In this document: in pieces, positions 8,035 to 16,490 of the stretch
Layout of the letters: each line of letters begins with the position of its first letter
Numbering within the stretch: the first letter of the stretch is position 1
Origin: Synechococcus sp. WH 7803
GTDB lineage: Bacteria > Cyanobacteriota > Cyanobacteriia > PCC-6307 > Cyanobiaceae
Length of the DNA stretch: 64,000 bases
NCBI GenBank assembly: GCA_000063505.1
Contig: CT971583.1
Coordinates: forward strand, 1,023,918-1,087,917
Direction of reading: 5' to 3'
The notes under the pieces: model-generated
Databases searched by the model: none
Told to the model about the DNA's origin: nothing
Seen by the model: the letters and a program-made list of their open reading frames with translations, nothing else
Translations under genes and position numbers: made by a program

Positions 8035-9578
8035 CAGAGGGGGGACTCAAGCTCAAGTCGCTGCATCACTGGCTCCGGTTTGGGCAGACCGACGCCTGGT
8101 TCCAGTTGTCCCCAGCGCAGTGCCTGGGTCCAGCCATCGTCGCTCGGTCGCTGATCGAGCTGGGCCAGGATCCTGGAACTGAGGCCTGGCACCAGGGGTT
8201 GAAGCAACAGGCCAATCACCCTGCAACATTCCAGAACGGCATAGAGATCATCCCCCACTTTTTCTTCGTGGCCTGGTTGTTTCATCAGGCTCCATGGCGC
8301 TTGTTCATTGAGATAACCGTTGGCTTCGATCGCCAGTTGCAACACGGCTTCGGCCGCGTCTTGAAACGCCAGTGCCGGGATCGACTGACGCACGCGCTCG
8401 ATTGTCTGTTCGGTGGGTTGTTTCAGCGGATGCTCAGAGCGCACATCTGGCGAGACGGGAGGGAGGGATGCCTCGAACCATTTGCGCGACATCGAGGCGG
8501 TTCGATTCAGAAGATTGCCGATCGTGTTGGCGAGATCGTTGTTCACGAGATCCATAAATCGTTGCTGCTGGAAATCGCCGTCTTCTCCAAATTGGATGTC
8601 TCTCAGCAAATACCAACGCACGGCATCGGTGCCGCAGCGCTCGAGCAGGATTTCAGGATCCAGCACATTGCCAAGAGCTTTTCCCATCTTCTGCCCCTCT
8701 CGGGTGAGAAAGCCATGCCCGAAAACACGTTTCGGAACGGGCAATCCCGCCGACATCAGCATGGCAGGCCAATAGACAGCGTGAAAGCGCAGGATGTCTT
8801 TCCCGATCACATGAACATCGGCAGGCCAGCCGATGTCAGCAAGGCGATCCAGGTCCACCGCTCCGCCGTCATCCAGCAGCGCTGTGAGGTAACCGAGCAG
8901 GGCGTCAAACCACACATAAAAGGTGTGTCCAGGATGTCCAGGGACGGGTAGGCCCCAGGACACATTCACCCTGGAAATGGAGAAATCACGTAGTCCTCCG
9001 GCGACGAAATTTTCGATTTCACGACGGCGACTGGCGGGAGCGATGAACTGAGGGTCTGCGATCAGGGTTTCAATGCGCTCTTGAAATTGCGAGAGGCAGA
9101 AGAACAGATTTTCCTCATCGCGCCATTCCAGCGGCTTGCGATGGATCGGGCAGTCGGGAGCCTTGGCATCGGCAGGATCATCTTTGAATTCCTCACAATC
9201 CACGCAGTACCAACCTTCCTGATGGCCGGTGCGGATGTGTCCTGCAGCTTCGCAGCGCTGGAAAAAGGCCTGCACCAGGGGAAGATGGCGAGGGCTTGTG
9301 GTGCGAACGAAACGATCGTTGCTGATGTGCCAACGCGTCCAGAGGTCGGAATACAACGCCGAAATGCGATCGCAATGATCGATTGGGCTGATGTTCTGCG
9401 TTTCGGCCGTGCGTTGAATCTTCTGGCCGTGTTCATCAACCCCGGTGATGAACACAACGTCTTGGCCTTCCAGACGCTGAAAACGAGCGAGCGCATCACA
9501 GGCGAGCGTGGTGTAAACGCTTCCGAGGTGGGGTTTGGCGTTGACGTAGTAGAGCGGCGTTGTGAGGCTGTAGGTCAT
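8034..9578 (-). CDS. metG: Methionyl-tRNA synthetase
   Basis: A 514-residue class I aminoacyl-tRNA synthetase that charges tRNA-Met. The HIGH-equivalent is PHLGS near residue 16 (TPLYYVNAKPHLGSVYTTLACD). The KMSKS-equivalent is KMGKALGN. The Cys-containing insertion (WYCVDCEEF...DCPIHR) matches the zinc-knuckle region. The anticodon-binding domain follows (FMDLVNNDLANTIGNLLNR) and there is no C-terminal EMAPII-type tRNA-binding domain. ATG at 9578 (MTYSLTTPLYYV) is the natural start; the frame extends further but without homology. Directly coupled to lptC. Confidence 0.96.
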   Translation of the reverse strand: MTYSLTTPLYYVNAKPHLGSVYTTLACDALARFQRLEGQDVVFITGVDEHGQKIQRTAETQNISPIDHCDRISALYSDLWTRWHISNDRFVRTTSPRHLPLVQAFFQRCEAAGHIRTGHQEGWYCVDCEEFKDDPADAKAPDCPIHRKPLEWRDEENLFFCLSQFQERIETLIADPQFIAPASRRREIENFVAGGLRDFSISRVNVSWGLPVPGHPGHTFYVWFDALLGYLTALLDDGGAVDLDRLADIGWPADVHVIGKDILRFHAVYWPAMLMSAGLPVPKRVFGHGFLTREGQKMGKALGNVLDPEILLERCGTDAVRWYLLRDIQFGEDGDFQQQRFMDLVNNDLANTIGNLLNRTASMSRKWFEASLPPVSPDVRSEHPLKQPTEQTIERVRQSIPALAFQDAAEAVLQLAIEANGYLNEQAPWSLMKQPGHEEKVGDDLYAVLECCRVIGLLLQPLVPGLSSRILAQLDQRPSDDGWTQALRWGQLEPGVGLPKPEPVMQRLELESPL

Positions 9579-9652
9579 CGCGTCGGCTCTCCTCTGAAGC
9601 CCCTGGCTCTGGGGCTGGATCTTAACGACCCCCTTTTCCCCCCCTGGAATCG

Positions 9653-10297
9653 ATGACGTCCTCAATCCAACGCGCAGAGCTTCGGCGTGTGTGGTTGTCG
9701 GCCCTGCACCAACTGGCTCTTGCTGACGGCGATTTCAGCGAAGAAGAGCGCCGAACGCTGGCCGATCACCTGGCGGCCACCCTGCCCAACGCCGAACTCG
9801 ACTGGGAGGGCTTGCCCCCTGTTCAAGACAGAGATCTGGCCGGGGCTTTTGCGGAAGATCCGACCCTCGCCGAGCAGTTTCTGCGCTCGGCTGTTGTGGT
9901 GTCGTTGGCCGATGGTCATCTCAGTGACAAGGAATTGGCTCTGCTCCATCACTGGGCAGACTTGCTCGGCTGTGATCAGTCAGCGTTGAAGGGATTGCAG
10001 CCGTGTGATGCTCCAACAAGCGCCCTGAACCTTCATCCGCTTGAACCTCTGAAGCATTGGTTGGATGCGCTCGACCCCAGCGACCAAGCCGTTGCCGGCT
10101 TCATCGTCAGCCTGATCCCCGCGCAATGTCCTTTTGAGAGGGACATCGTGCTGTTTGGCCACAAACTCGTGCACATTCCGCCCATGTGCCAATTGAATCC
10201 GCTCTACGACCAACTCGTGGGTCTGCGCTTCCGCTGCCTGAGCCGCCTCCCGCAGGACGAGCAGTTGCGGATCAGTCGCAGGGACTGCAGCGCGTGA
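9653..10297 (+). CDS. TerB-like / Mo-dependent nitrogenase C-terminal domain protein
   Basis: A 214-residue two-domain protein. Residues 1-120 form a TerB-like helical region (LALADGDFSEEERRTLADHL and VVVSLADGHLSDKELALLHHW). Residues about 130-205 match the family called Mo-dependent nitrogenase C-terminus (Mo-nitro_C): LKHWLDALDPSDQAVAGFI, then IPAQCPFERDIVLFGHKL and IPPMCQLNPLYDQL. Cys and His positions (CPFERD, FGHK, PMCQLNP) are intact and could bind metal. Despite the name, the family occurs in many non-fixing cyanobacteria, and no nif gene is visible here. It ends in a TGATG overlap with the FAD oxidoreductase gene. Function unknown. Confidence 0.8.
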   Translation: MTSSIQRAELRRVWLSALHQLALADGDFSEEERRTLADHLAATLPNAELDWEGLPPVQDRDLAGAFAEDPTLAEQFLRSAVVVSLADGHLSDKELALLHHWADLLGCDQSALKGLQPCDAPTSALNLHPLEPLKHWLDALDPSDQAVAGFIVSLIPAQCPFERDIVLFGHKLVHIPPMCQLNPLYDQLVGLRFRCLSRLPQDEQLRISRRDCSA

Positions 10298-12084
10298 TGA
10301 CCACGTCCATCGATGCGGTTGATGTGCTCGTTTGGGGGGGCGGCACTGGTGGCGTGGCCGCTGCCATTCAGGCCGCACGCGGGGGGGCCTCCACCCTTCT
10401 GCTCACCCCTGGCAGCTGGCTTGGGGGAATGGTGAGCGCCGCCGGGGTGTGCTGTCCGGATGGCAACGAGCTCAGCCCCTGGCAGACGGGCCTGTGGGGT
10501 GCCTTCCTGCGGGAGCTGGAGCGGCGTGAGCCGGAGGGGCTCGATCACAACTGGGTGAGCTGCTTCGGCTATCGCCCCACCACGGCAGAACAGATCCTCC
10601 AGGATTGGGTGGCGGCCGAAGCCAAGCTGCTCTGGCGTTCCGGTTGCCGCTTGCTGGCGGTGGAGCGCGAGGGGGCGCTGATCACGGCGGTGCGCGTTGA
10701 CGTTGACGGAGAGCCGCGTCGGGTTGGCTGCCAGGTGGTGATCGATGGCAGCGACCGCGGCGACCTCTTGCCCCTTGCAGAGGTTCCCTTCCGCTTCGGC
10801 TGGGAAGCCCAGGAGCAATGGAATGAACCCAGTGCCCCAAGCCGCGCCCGGCTGGAAGCGGAACCCTTTTTCAGTGAGCATCCGCTGCAATCGCCCACCT
10901 GGGTGGTGATGGGGCAACTGCAAAGCGACCATCTGGAGGCGGATCCAGCCCGCACGATCGGATCCAGCGCTTTCCCCCAGCTGCCAGCTCCGTTCGAGCG
11001 GGCCTGTGAGGCCTTCGGCTTGGAGCGCACCCTCACCTATGGGCGCCTGCCCGGTGGGTTGGTGATGCTCAACTGGCCCTTGCATGGCAACGATTGGCAC
11101 TGGGGGCTGAGTCGGGCCTTTGGCGCTGACCCCAAGCAAGAAGCGGCGTTGTACGAAGAGATGCAGGCCCACAGCCTGCGGTTTGCTGAAGCCCTCAAGG
11201 AAGCCAGCGATGGCTGGCTGCAGCTTGGCCACGCCTTCCCCGCTGAGTCCGGCAGTCCGGCTCCCTGGCTGGCGGCCATGCCCTATTGGCGAGAGGGGCG
11301 GCGTTTGGTGGGGCGCGCCACGGTGATCGAGCAAGACCTGTTGCCAGTTGGCGATGGTGCCTCGTGCGCCGCTTTGCCGCGAGATTCCGCCGGCGTGATG
11401 CAGTCGATCGCGGTGGGCAATTACGCCAACGACCATCACTATCCCGGGCCGGATTGGCCCCTGGCGCCAAAGAGCTGCCGCTGGGGTGGGCGCTGGACGG
11501 GCACACCGTTCTGCATCCCCTACGGCGCGCTGGTGAGCGCGGAGATCGACAATCTGATGGCGGCCGACAAGGCGATCAGCACAAGCCACATGGCGAATGG
11601 CGCCACGCGGCTGCAGCCGTTGGTGTTGAACGTGGGTCAGGCGGCGGGAGCCGCTGCCGCGCTGGCGGTAGCCCAGGCCGTGCCACCGGCGCACTGTTCA
11701 GTGCCCCAGCTCCAGGAGCTGTTGATCAATGATCGAAGGGCACCTGCAGCGGTGGTTCCGAACTGGACCTTGGCTTGGAGGGATCCGTTCTGGAACGACC
11801 TCCAGCACAAGGCACTGCGTGGGTTTTCGGCGCAAACTGATGCAACGCAGGCCGCGGCCCCTGCACCCCCCAGCCACAGAGATGCTGTGTTGAGGGGATG
11901 GATTCATCCCTGCGGCGACGGAGGATTTCGGCTTGAGACGCCCGATGGGGATGCCTGGCCGGTGATCACCCTCGAGCCATCGGTTCAGGTCTGGATGACC
12001 ACCGTGAAGGAGCCGACTGCCGTGGCCCTGCGAGGAATCCTCAACCCCTGGGGGCCCTGGTTGAGGGTGACAGGCTGGGGCTGA
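10297..12084 (+). CDS. FAD-dependent oxidoreductase (FAD_oxidored family)
   Basis: A 595-residue flavoprotein. The N-terminal Rossmann fold has the dinucleotide motif VLVWGGGTGGVAAAIQAARGG, then LLLTPGSWLGGMVSAAGVCC, typical of the FAD_oxidored (PF12831) family with a Cys after the flavin loop. Further conserved segments are VVIDGSDRGDLLPLAEVPFRFG, GAASCAALPRDSAG-type motifs and the C-terminal NLMAADKAISTSHMANGATRLQP, which closes the FAD site. ATG at 10297 overlaps the preceding stop (TGATG), so it is translated with the Mo-nitro_C protein. Substrate unknown. Its stop abuts the ilvD stop exactly (TGATCA). Confidence 0.88.
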   Translation: MTTSIDAVDVLVWGGGTGGVAAAIQAARGGASTLLLTPGSWLGGMVSAAGVCCPDGNELSPWQTGLWGAFLRELERREPEGLDHNWVSCFGYRPTTAEQILQDWVAAEAKLLWRSGCRLLAVEREGALITAVRVDVDGEPRRVGCQVVIDGSDRGDLLPLAEVPFRFGWEAQEQWNEPSAPSRARLEAEPFFSEHPLQSPTWVVMGQLQSDHLEADPARTIGSSAFPQLPAPFERACEAFGLERTLTYGRLPGGLVMLNWPLHGNDWHWGLSRAFGADPKQEAALYEEMQAHSLRFAEALKEASDGWLQLGHAFPAESGSPAPWLAAMPYWREGRRLVGRATVIEQDLLPVGDGASCAALPRDSAGVMQSIAVGNYANDHHYPGPDWPLAPKSCRWGGRWTGTPFCIPYGALVSAEIDNLMAADKAISTSHMANGATRLQPLVLNVGQAAGAAAALAVAQAVPPAHCSVPQLQELLINDRRAPAAVVPNWTLAWRDPFWNDLQHKALRGFSAQTDATQAAAPAPPSHRDAVLRGWIHPCGDGGFRLETPDGDAWPVITLEPSVQVWMTTVKEPTAVALRGILNPWGPWLRVTGWG

Positions 12085-13755
12085 TCAGGGCTGGTCGGTG
12101 ACCGCACCCTGGCTGCTGGAACTCACAAGCCGGGCATATTTGCCGAGGATCCCCGTGCGGTACTTCGGCACTGGTGCCGACCATGCACTCCGCCTCCGCT
12201 CCAGCTCAGCCTCCTCCACATTCAGTTGCAGCAGCAGCTGATTGGCGTCCACGGTGATGCTGTCTCCTTCCTCGATCAAACCGATGGTTCCGCCCACGGC
12301 CGCTTCGGGGGCTACATGGCCAATCACGAGGCCATAGGAGCCACCTGAAAAGCGTCCGTCGGTGATCAGCGCCACCTTGTCGAGTAGCCCTTGTCCCACG
12401 ATCGCGGACGTGGGACTGAGCATCTCGCGCATGCCCGGTCCGCCGACCGGGCCTTCATTGCGCACCACCACCACATCACCGGCCTTGATCTGATTGTCGA
12501 GAATCGCTTCAAGACAGCTTTCTTCGCTCTCAAACACCCTTGCTGGACCGGTGATCACCGGATTCTTCACACCACTGATCTTCGCGACAGCTCCTTCGGA
12601 AGCCAGATTGCCCTTAAGGATGGCCAGGTGGCCCTTGGCATAAAGGGGATTGGAGAGCGGCCGAATCACATCCTGATCCGCGGGCGGAGTGGAGGGCACA
12701 TCGGCAAGCAGCTCCTTCAGGGTTTTGCCTTCGATGGTGCGGCAATCACCGTGGAGGAGTCCGGCATCCAGCAGCAGTTTCATCACCTGGGGAATTCCAC
12801 CGGCGCGGTGGAGGTCCACCGTGACGTAACGGCCACTGGGTTTGAGGTCGCAGATCACTGGAACGCGCTGGCGGATCCGTTCAAAGTCGTCGATGGCGAG
12901 CTCCACCCCAGCAGTGCGGGCAATGGCGAGCAAATGCAGCACGGAATTGGTGGAACCACCCACCGCCATGATCACGCTGATGGCATTTTCGAAGGCCTCA
13001 CGGGTCATCAGGTCGAGGGGGCGGATGCCGGATTCGATGGCCTGCACCAACACCTCCGCCGATCGGGCTGCGCTCTCGGCCTTCTCTTCATCTTCAGCAG
13101 CCATGGTGGAGCTGTGCGGAAGGCTGAGTCCCATCGTTTCGATGGCGGCGCTCATGGTGTTGGCGGTGAACATGCCGCCGCAGCTGCCAGCCCCGGGGCA
13201 GGCATTTTTCTCGATGGCCGTGAGCTGCTCCTCGTCGATCTTGCCGCTGGTGATCTGACCGACCGCTTCAAAAGCACTGACCACGGTGAGGTCGCAGCCG
13301 CCGAGTTTTCCGGGCTTGATGGTGCCGCCGTACACGAAGATCGCCGGGATGTTCATCCTCGCCATCGCGAGCATGGCTCCAGGCATGTTCTTGTCGCAGC
13401 CGCCCACGGCCAACACGCCGTCCATGCTCTGGCCATTGCAGGCTGTTTCGATGGCGTCGGCGATCACTTCCCGGCTCACCAGGGAATATTTCATTCCCTC
13501 TGTTCCCATCGAGATCCCGTCGCTGACGGTGATGGTCCCGAACGTTTGAGGCATACCTCCCGCTAGGCGGGCCGCCTCTTCGGCACGCCTGGCGAGATCA
13601 TCGAGCCCAACGTTGCAGGGCGTGATCGTGCTGTAGCCGTTGGCGATGCCAATGATTGGTTTTCCGAAGTCCTGATCGCCGAAACCGACGGCTCGCAGCA
13701 TCGCCCGATTGGGTGAGCGCTGAATCCCCTTGGTAACGGCATCGGAGCGGAGCAT
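12085..13755 (-). CDS. ilvD: Dihydroxy-acid dehydratase
   Basis: A 556-residue iron-sulfur enzyme of branched-chain amino acid synthesis that dehydrates 2,3-dihydroxy-isovalerate and its methylvalerate homologue. Cluster ligand motifs are seen in [12 protein letters not shown] and [16 protein letters not shown]. The substrate and Mg motifs [21 protein letters not shown] and [12 protein letters not shown] are complete. N-terminus [25 protein letters not shown] is typical. It is monocistronic; the 3' end abuts the convergent oxidoreductase gene with no intergenic space. Confidence 0.97.
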   Translation of the reverse strand: MLRSDAVTKGIQRSPNRAMLRAVGFGDQDFGKPIIGIANGYSTITPCNVGLDDLARRAEEAARLAGGMPQTFGTITVSDGISMGTEGMKYSLVSREVIADAIETACNGQSMDGVLAVGGCDKNMPGAMLAMARMNIPAIFVYGGTIKPGKLGGCDLTVVSAFEAVGQITSGKIDEEQLTAIEKNACPGAGSCGGMFTANTMSAAIETMGLSLPHSSTMAAEDEEKAESAARSAEVLVQAIESGIRPLDLMTREAFENAISVIMAVGGSTNSVLHLLAIARTAGVELAIDDFERIRQRVPVICDLKPSGRYVTVDLHRAGGIPQVMKLLLDAGLLHGDCRTIEGKTLKELLADVPSTPPADQDVIRPLSNPLYAKGHLAILKGNLASEGAVAKISGVKNPVITGPARVFESEESCLEAILDNQIKAGDVVVVRNEGPVGGPGMREMLSPTSAIVGQGLLDKVALITDGRFSGGSYGLVIGHVAPEAAVGGTIGLIEEGDSITVDANQLLLQLNVEEAELERRRSAWSAPVPKYRTGILGKYARLVSSSSQGAVTDQP

Positions 13756-13808
13756 GGATCAGGCCGTCATCCGGCGTGAAACTGAAAGCAACCTACCGGC
13801 CGCGCTGG

Positions 13809-14105
13809 TCACCCCTTCGAGCCAAGGTCTTCCAGCTGCTTGCGTACATCGGCGATCGCGGCATTCAGCTGATCAACGCGAGCCTCCAGCTGGCTGTCGG
13901 CATCCAGAGGCTGGCGCTCTCCAGGGCCCAACGCCTCACTGCCGTCCTGCATGCGTGGGGCGTACAACATCGAGCGTTTGTAGCGCAGACGCCGGCGACG
14001 GTCCGCCTCGGAGATCAGCCACCAGCCAAGGCCGGCTGCACCGAGGACAGCGCCGCTGACGAGTGTCGCCAGGGTTGCCGATGTTGACTCTTGCTGACGC
14101 GCCAT
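13809..14105 (-). CDS. Small membrane protein with C-terminal coiled coil
   Basis: A 98-residue protein of unknown function. One membrane segment is near residues 10-31 (TLATLVSGAVLGAAGLGWWLI), followed by a basic stop-transfer stretch (EADRRRRLRYKRS), a Pro/Gly linker, and a predicted coiled coil (DSQLEARVDQLNAAIADVRKQLEDL) whose heptads carry Leu, Val and Ile. This layout suggests a membrane-anchored scaffolding peptide. It lies 53 nt from the ilvD start and 24 nt from the upp start, all leftward. No family recognised. Confidence 0.7.
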   Translation of the reverse strand: MARQQESTSATLATLVSGAVLGAAGLGWWLISEADRRRRLRYKRSMLYAPRMQDGSEALGPGERQPLDADSQLEARVDQLNAAIADVRKQLEDLGSKG

Positions 14106-14129
14106 GGCCCTCGAATCCTTGAATGAACA

Positions 14130-14747
14130 CTAGGTGTCTTGGGATGATCTGATCCCGAGCCTTAGCAAGGGGTCACCGATTCCAGGAAGAATCTGATTGT
14201 CTTCATTGAGGTCGGCATCGATGCAGGCGGTGTGAAGGGTGATGTCGGGGAAGGCCTCACCGATGCGCTTCAACCCCGGGCTTGCACAAACCGTGGTGAT
14301 CACGCGCAGGCGACGCCCATCCACCCCTTCCTGATGCAACCGACTCAGGATTGAGACCACAGCCTCACCATCGTCGATCTGATCGAGAAGCACCATCACG
14401 CCAGCCTTGCTTTCGATGCTGGAGGGCACGCCATCGAGGCATAGGTCAGCATTCGGCAGAACCTGACGCGCACCTTCCCAGAGATGCAGGCCACCTGGAA
14501 GCAGTGGGATGGCCAGCAGGGGAACGCTTGTTTCAATCATCGTTCCTTCCGTGCTCGCCAAAGGTGTCTTCACCACCTCCCTGCGGTGCGGCAACCAATC
14601 GCGAAGCGCTTCATAACTCAGCCATCGGCCGAGCTCCTCCATGGCTGTGCGGTAGAGAGCTGCTGGAGTTCCCTCGTGGCGCAACACTGTCAACCAGTGG
14701 GCGATGAGGGGGTGGGGCGGAACCACCACTCGAAGAGTCTTGGCCAT
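14130..14747 (-). CDS. upp: Uracil phosphoribosyltransferase-like protein, atypical PRPP loop
   Basis: A 205-residue protein of the Upp family, which converts uracil and PRPP to UMP. N-terminal HPLIAHWLTVLRHEGTPAALYRTAMEELG and C-terminal TTVCASPGLKRI and ILPGIGDPLLRLG match Upp well. The canonical PRPP-binding loop DPMLATGGS is not present; the corresponding region (residues 117-131) reads VMVLLDQIDDGEAVV. This may alter or abolish activity, so the protein could have a changed role. Cytoplasmic. Start ATG at 14747, divergent to the pentapeptide gene over an 85-nt promoter region. Confidence 0.8.
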   Translation of the reverse strand: MAKTLRVVVPPHPLIAHWLTVLRHEGTPAALYRTAMEELGRWLSYEALRDWLPHRREVVKTPLASTEGTMIETSVPLLAIPLLPGGLHLWEGARQVLPNADLCLDGVPSSIESKAGVMVLLDQIDDGEAVVSILSRLHQEGVDGRRLRVITTVCASPGLKRIGEAFPDITLHTACIDADLNEDNQILPGIGDPLLRLGIRSSQDT

Positions 14748-14832
14748 GACACGTGGCTGGGCAGATCTCTGCCATAACGTGACCGTTCAAATTACGGCAG
14801 TTGCTTCAGGCACCCGCCGAGCGTCCTCCCCC

Positions 14833-15363
14833 ATGCCAGTCCCTGCGTTTCTTCGCCACTCGCTGCGACAACTGACCACGGCCCTGCTCGCCGGCTTGTT
14901 GGTGCTCTCATCCGTTCTCATCGGTGGACTTTCCGCAGAGGCAATCACCGCACCGGAGTTGCGCGGTCAGCGTGCTGTGCAGGACATCTCCTCCAACATG
15001 CACGGACGGGATCTCAAGGAAAAGGAATTTCTCAAGGCCGACCTGCGCGAGGTTGATCTGGGGGATGCCGATCTGCGCGGGGCTGTGATCAACACATCGC
15101 AACTCCAGGGTGCTGATTTACGCGGAGCCGACCTGGAAGATGTGGTGGCGTTCTCCAGCCGTTTCGATGGAGCCGACCTTCGCGATGCGAACTTCACCAA
15201 CGCGATGCTGATGCAGAGCCGATTTAACGATGCACAGATCGAAGGGACCGATTTCACAAACGCCGTGATCGACCTTCCCCAGCTCAAAGCGCTCTGTGGA
15301 CGCGCCAGTGGGGTGAATAGTCTCAGTGGTGTGAGCACAAAAGAATCACTCGGATGCCGTTGA
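14833..15363 (+). CDS. Pentapeptide repeat protein, thylakoid lumen or periplasm
   Basis: A 176-residue exported protein. The signal peptide spans about residues 1-38 (LTTALLAGLLVLSSVLIGGLSAEA). About ten pentapeptide repeats follow with the A(D/N)Lxx pattern (ADLREVDLGDADLRGAV, ADLRGADLEDVV, ADLRDANFTNAM), predicting a right-handed quadrilateral beta-helix. The C-terminus has two Cys (ALCGRAS and SLGCR) that could pair. Lumenal pentapeptide proteins are common in cyanobacteria and plants (TL15/TL17 type). ATG at 14833 is chosen because the signal peptide starts there. It overlaps the CobW gene (TGATG). Confidence 0.85.
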   Translation: MPVPAFLRHSLRQLTTALLAGLLVLSSVLIGGLSAEAITAPELRGQRAVQDISSNMHGRDLKEKEFLKADLREVDLGDADLRGAVINTSQLQGADLRGADLEDVVAFSSRFDGADLRDANFTNAMLMQSRFNDAQIEGTDFTNAVIDLPQLKALCGRASGVNSLSGVSTKESLGCR

Positions 15364-16490
15364 TGGCTAAACGACTTCCCGTGACGGTGATCACCGGCTT
15401 TCTCGGCGCCGGTAAAACCACTGTTCTCCGACATTTGCTTACCCAGAGCGGTCAACGACTTGCCGTGATGGTCAATGAGTTCGGAACGGTTGGCTTGGAT
15501 GGCGATCTGATTCGCAGTTGCGGTTTCTGTCCAGAGGAGGAGGTGGAAGGTCGCCTTGTGGAACTGAATAACGGCTGTTTGTGTTGCACCGTTCAGGACG
15601 ATTTCCTGCCCACGATGGAAACGCTTCTGCAACGCTCCGATCAGCTCGACGGCATTGTCGTTGAAACGAGCGGTCTGGCTCTTCCCCGTCCCCTACTCCA
15701 GGCTCTTGAGTGGCCAGCCATCCGTCGCCGTGTGCACGTGAATGGGGTTGTCACGGTGGTGGATGGCGAAGCCCTCAGTGGCGGCAGTCCCGTTGGCGAT
15801 CCCGAGGCCCTGGAACGTCAGCGGCAGGAGGATCAGAGCCTCGATCACCTCACCGCCATCGAAGATCTGTTCGAGGACCAACTTGAGGCAGCGGATCTGG
15901 TGCTGATCAGCCGTTCCGATTGTCTGCAGCCTTCCCAGCTGGACAGCGTGCTGGAGGGGATCCAGCCGCGTTTGCGTCCAGGGGCAGGCACTCTGGCCAT
16001 CAGCCAAGGGCAGGTTGATCCAGCCCTGGTGCTTGGTCTTGAGTCGTCCGAGTCCACCCATCGCGCTCACCAGCCTGATGATGCCGGTGACCACGATCAC
16101 GACCACGGCCATCACGATCACAGCCATCACGATCACAGCCATCACGATCACAGCCATCACGACCACGGCCATCACGATCACAGCCACGTGGAGGCGATCA
16201 GCGGTCAGATCCGTCTGGAAGGCTCTTTTGATCGCAGCTTGCTCGAGCAACTCTTACCGGAGTTCGCCCGCACCCACCACGTCATCCGCCTCAAAGGCCG
16301 TGTCTGGCTTCCAGGCAAAACCCTTCCTCTGCAGATCCAGATGGTGGGTCCCAGATTGGACAGCTGGTTTGAGGCCGCTCCGGAGCAGGCCTGGACACCT
16401 CCCTCAGGGGCCGGTCTTGAGCTCGTCGTGATTGGCCTTGAAGCTGGCGCGGCAGAACGTCTTGAAACCAGGCTTGTGGCCAATCGCTAG
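15363..16490 (+). CDS. CobW/P47K family GTP-binding protein with His-rich metal tract
   Basis: A 375-residue G3E-family GTPase. Walker A is GFLGAGKTT (residues 12-20). The metal-binding CxCC motif is NNGCLCC (69-75). The Walker B/ETSG segment is IVVETSGLALP. A His/Asp tract at residues 243-275 (repeating HHDHS) probably holds several Zn, Co or Ni ions. A CobW C-terminal domain follows (FARTHHVIRLKGRVWLPGKTLPLQIQMVGPR). Relatives act as zinc or cobalt metallochaperones (ZNG1, YeiR, NHase activator). Target here unknown. ATG at 15363 couples it to the pentapeptide gene; its TAG stop shares CTAG with the convergent transporter. Confidence 0.9.
   Translation: MAKRLPVTVITGFLGAGKTTVLRHLLTQSGQRLAVMVNEFGTVGLDGDLIRSCGFCPEEEVEGRLVELNNGCLCCTVQDDFLPTMETLLQRSDQLDGIVVETSGLALPRPLLQALEWPAIRRRVHVNGVVTVVDGEALSGGSPVGDPEALERQRQEDQSLDHLTAIEDLFEDQLEAADLVLISRSDCLQPSQLDSVLEGIQPRLRPGAGTLAISQGQVDPALVLGLESSESTHRAHQPDDAGDHDHDHGHHDHSHHDHSHHDHSHHDHGHHDHSHVEAISGQIRLEGSFDRSLLEQLLPEFARTHHVIRLKGRVWLPGKTLPLQIQMVGPRLDSWFEAAPEQAWTPPSGAGLELVVIGLEAGAAERLETRLVANR
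16095..16184 (+). repeat. 15-nt tandem repeat coding the His-rich tract
   Basis: Six 15-nt units lie head to tail inside the CobW gene. The consensus is CATCACGATCACAGC. Units at 16110, 16125, 16140 and 16170 match exactly, the unit at 16155 is CATCACGACCACGGC, and the unit at 16095 is a further variant. In frame each encodes H-H-D-H-S-type residues. Near-identity at DNA level suggests recent slippage or unequal exchange. Confidence 0.9.

Noticed and set aside
9653-10297. Evidence of nitrogen fixation from the Mo-nitrogenase C-terminal domain
   Set aside because: The domain is widespread in non-fixing cyanobacteria and no nif gene is present in the window.
10204-11694. A 496-codon open frame antisense to the FAD oxidoreductase
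   Set aside because: Shadow frame: Arg/His/Gln/Pro-rich, no motif, and complete overlap with a clear flavoprotein gene.
12391-13566. A 391-codon open frame antisense to ilvD
   Set aside because: It lies fully inside a certain gene, is His/Gly-rich without domains, and reflects the GC-rich third positions of ilvD.
16095-16184. Short tandem repeats considered as a CRISPR-like array
   Set aside because: Units are contiguous, without spacers, and in frame within the CobW coding sequence.
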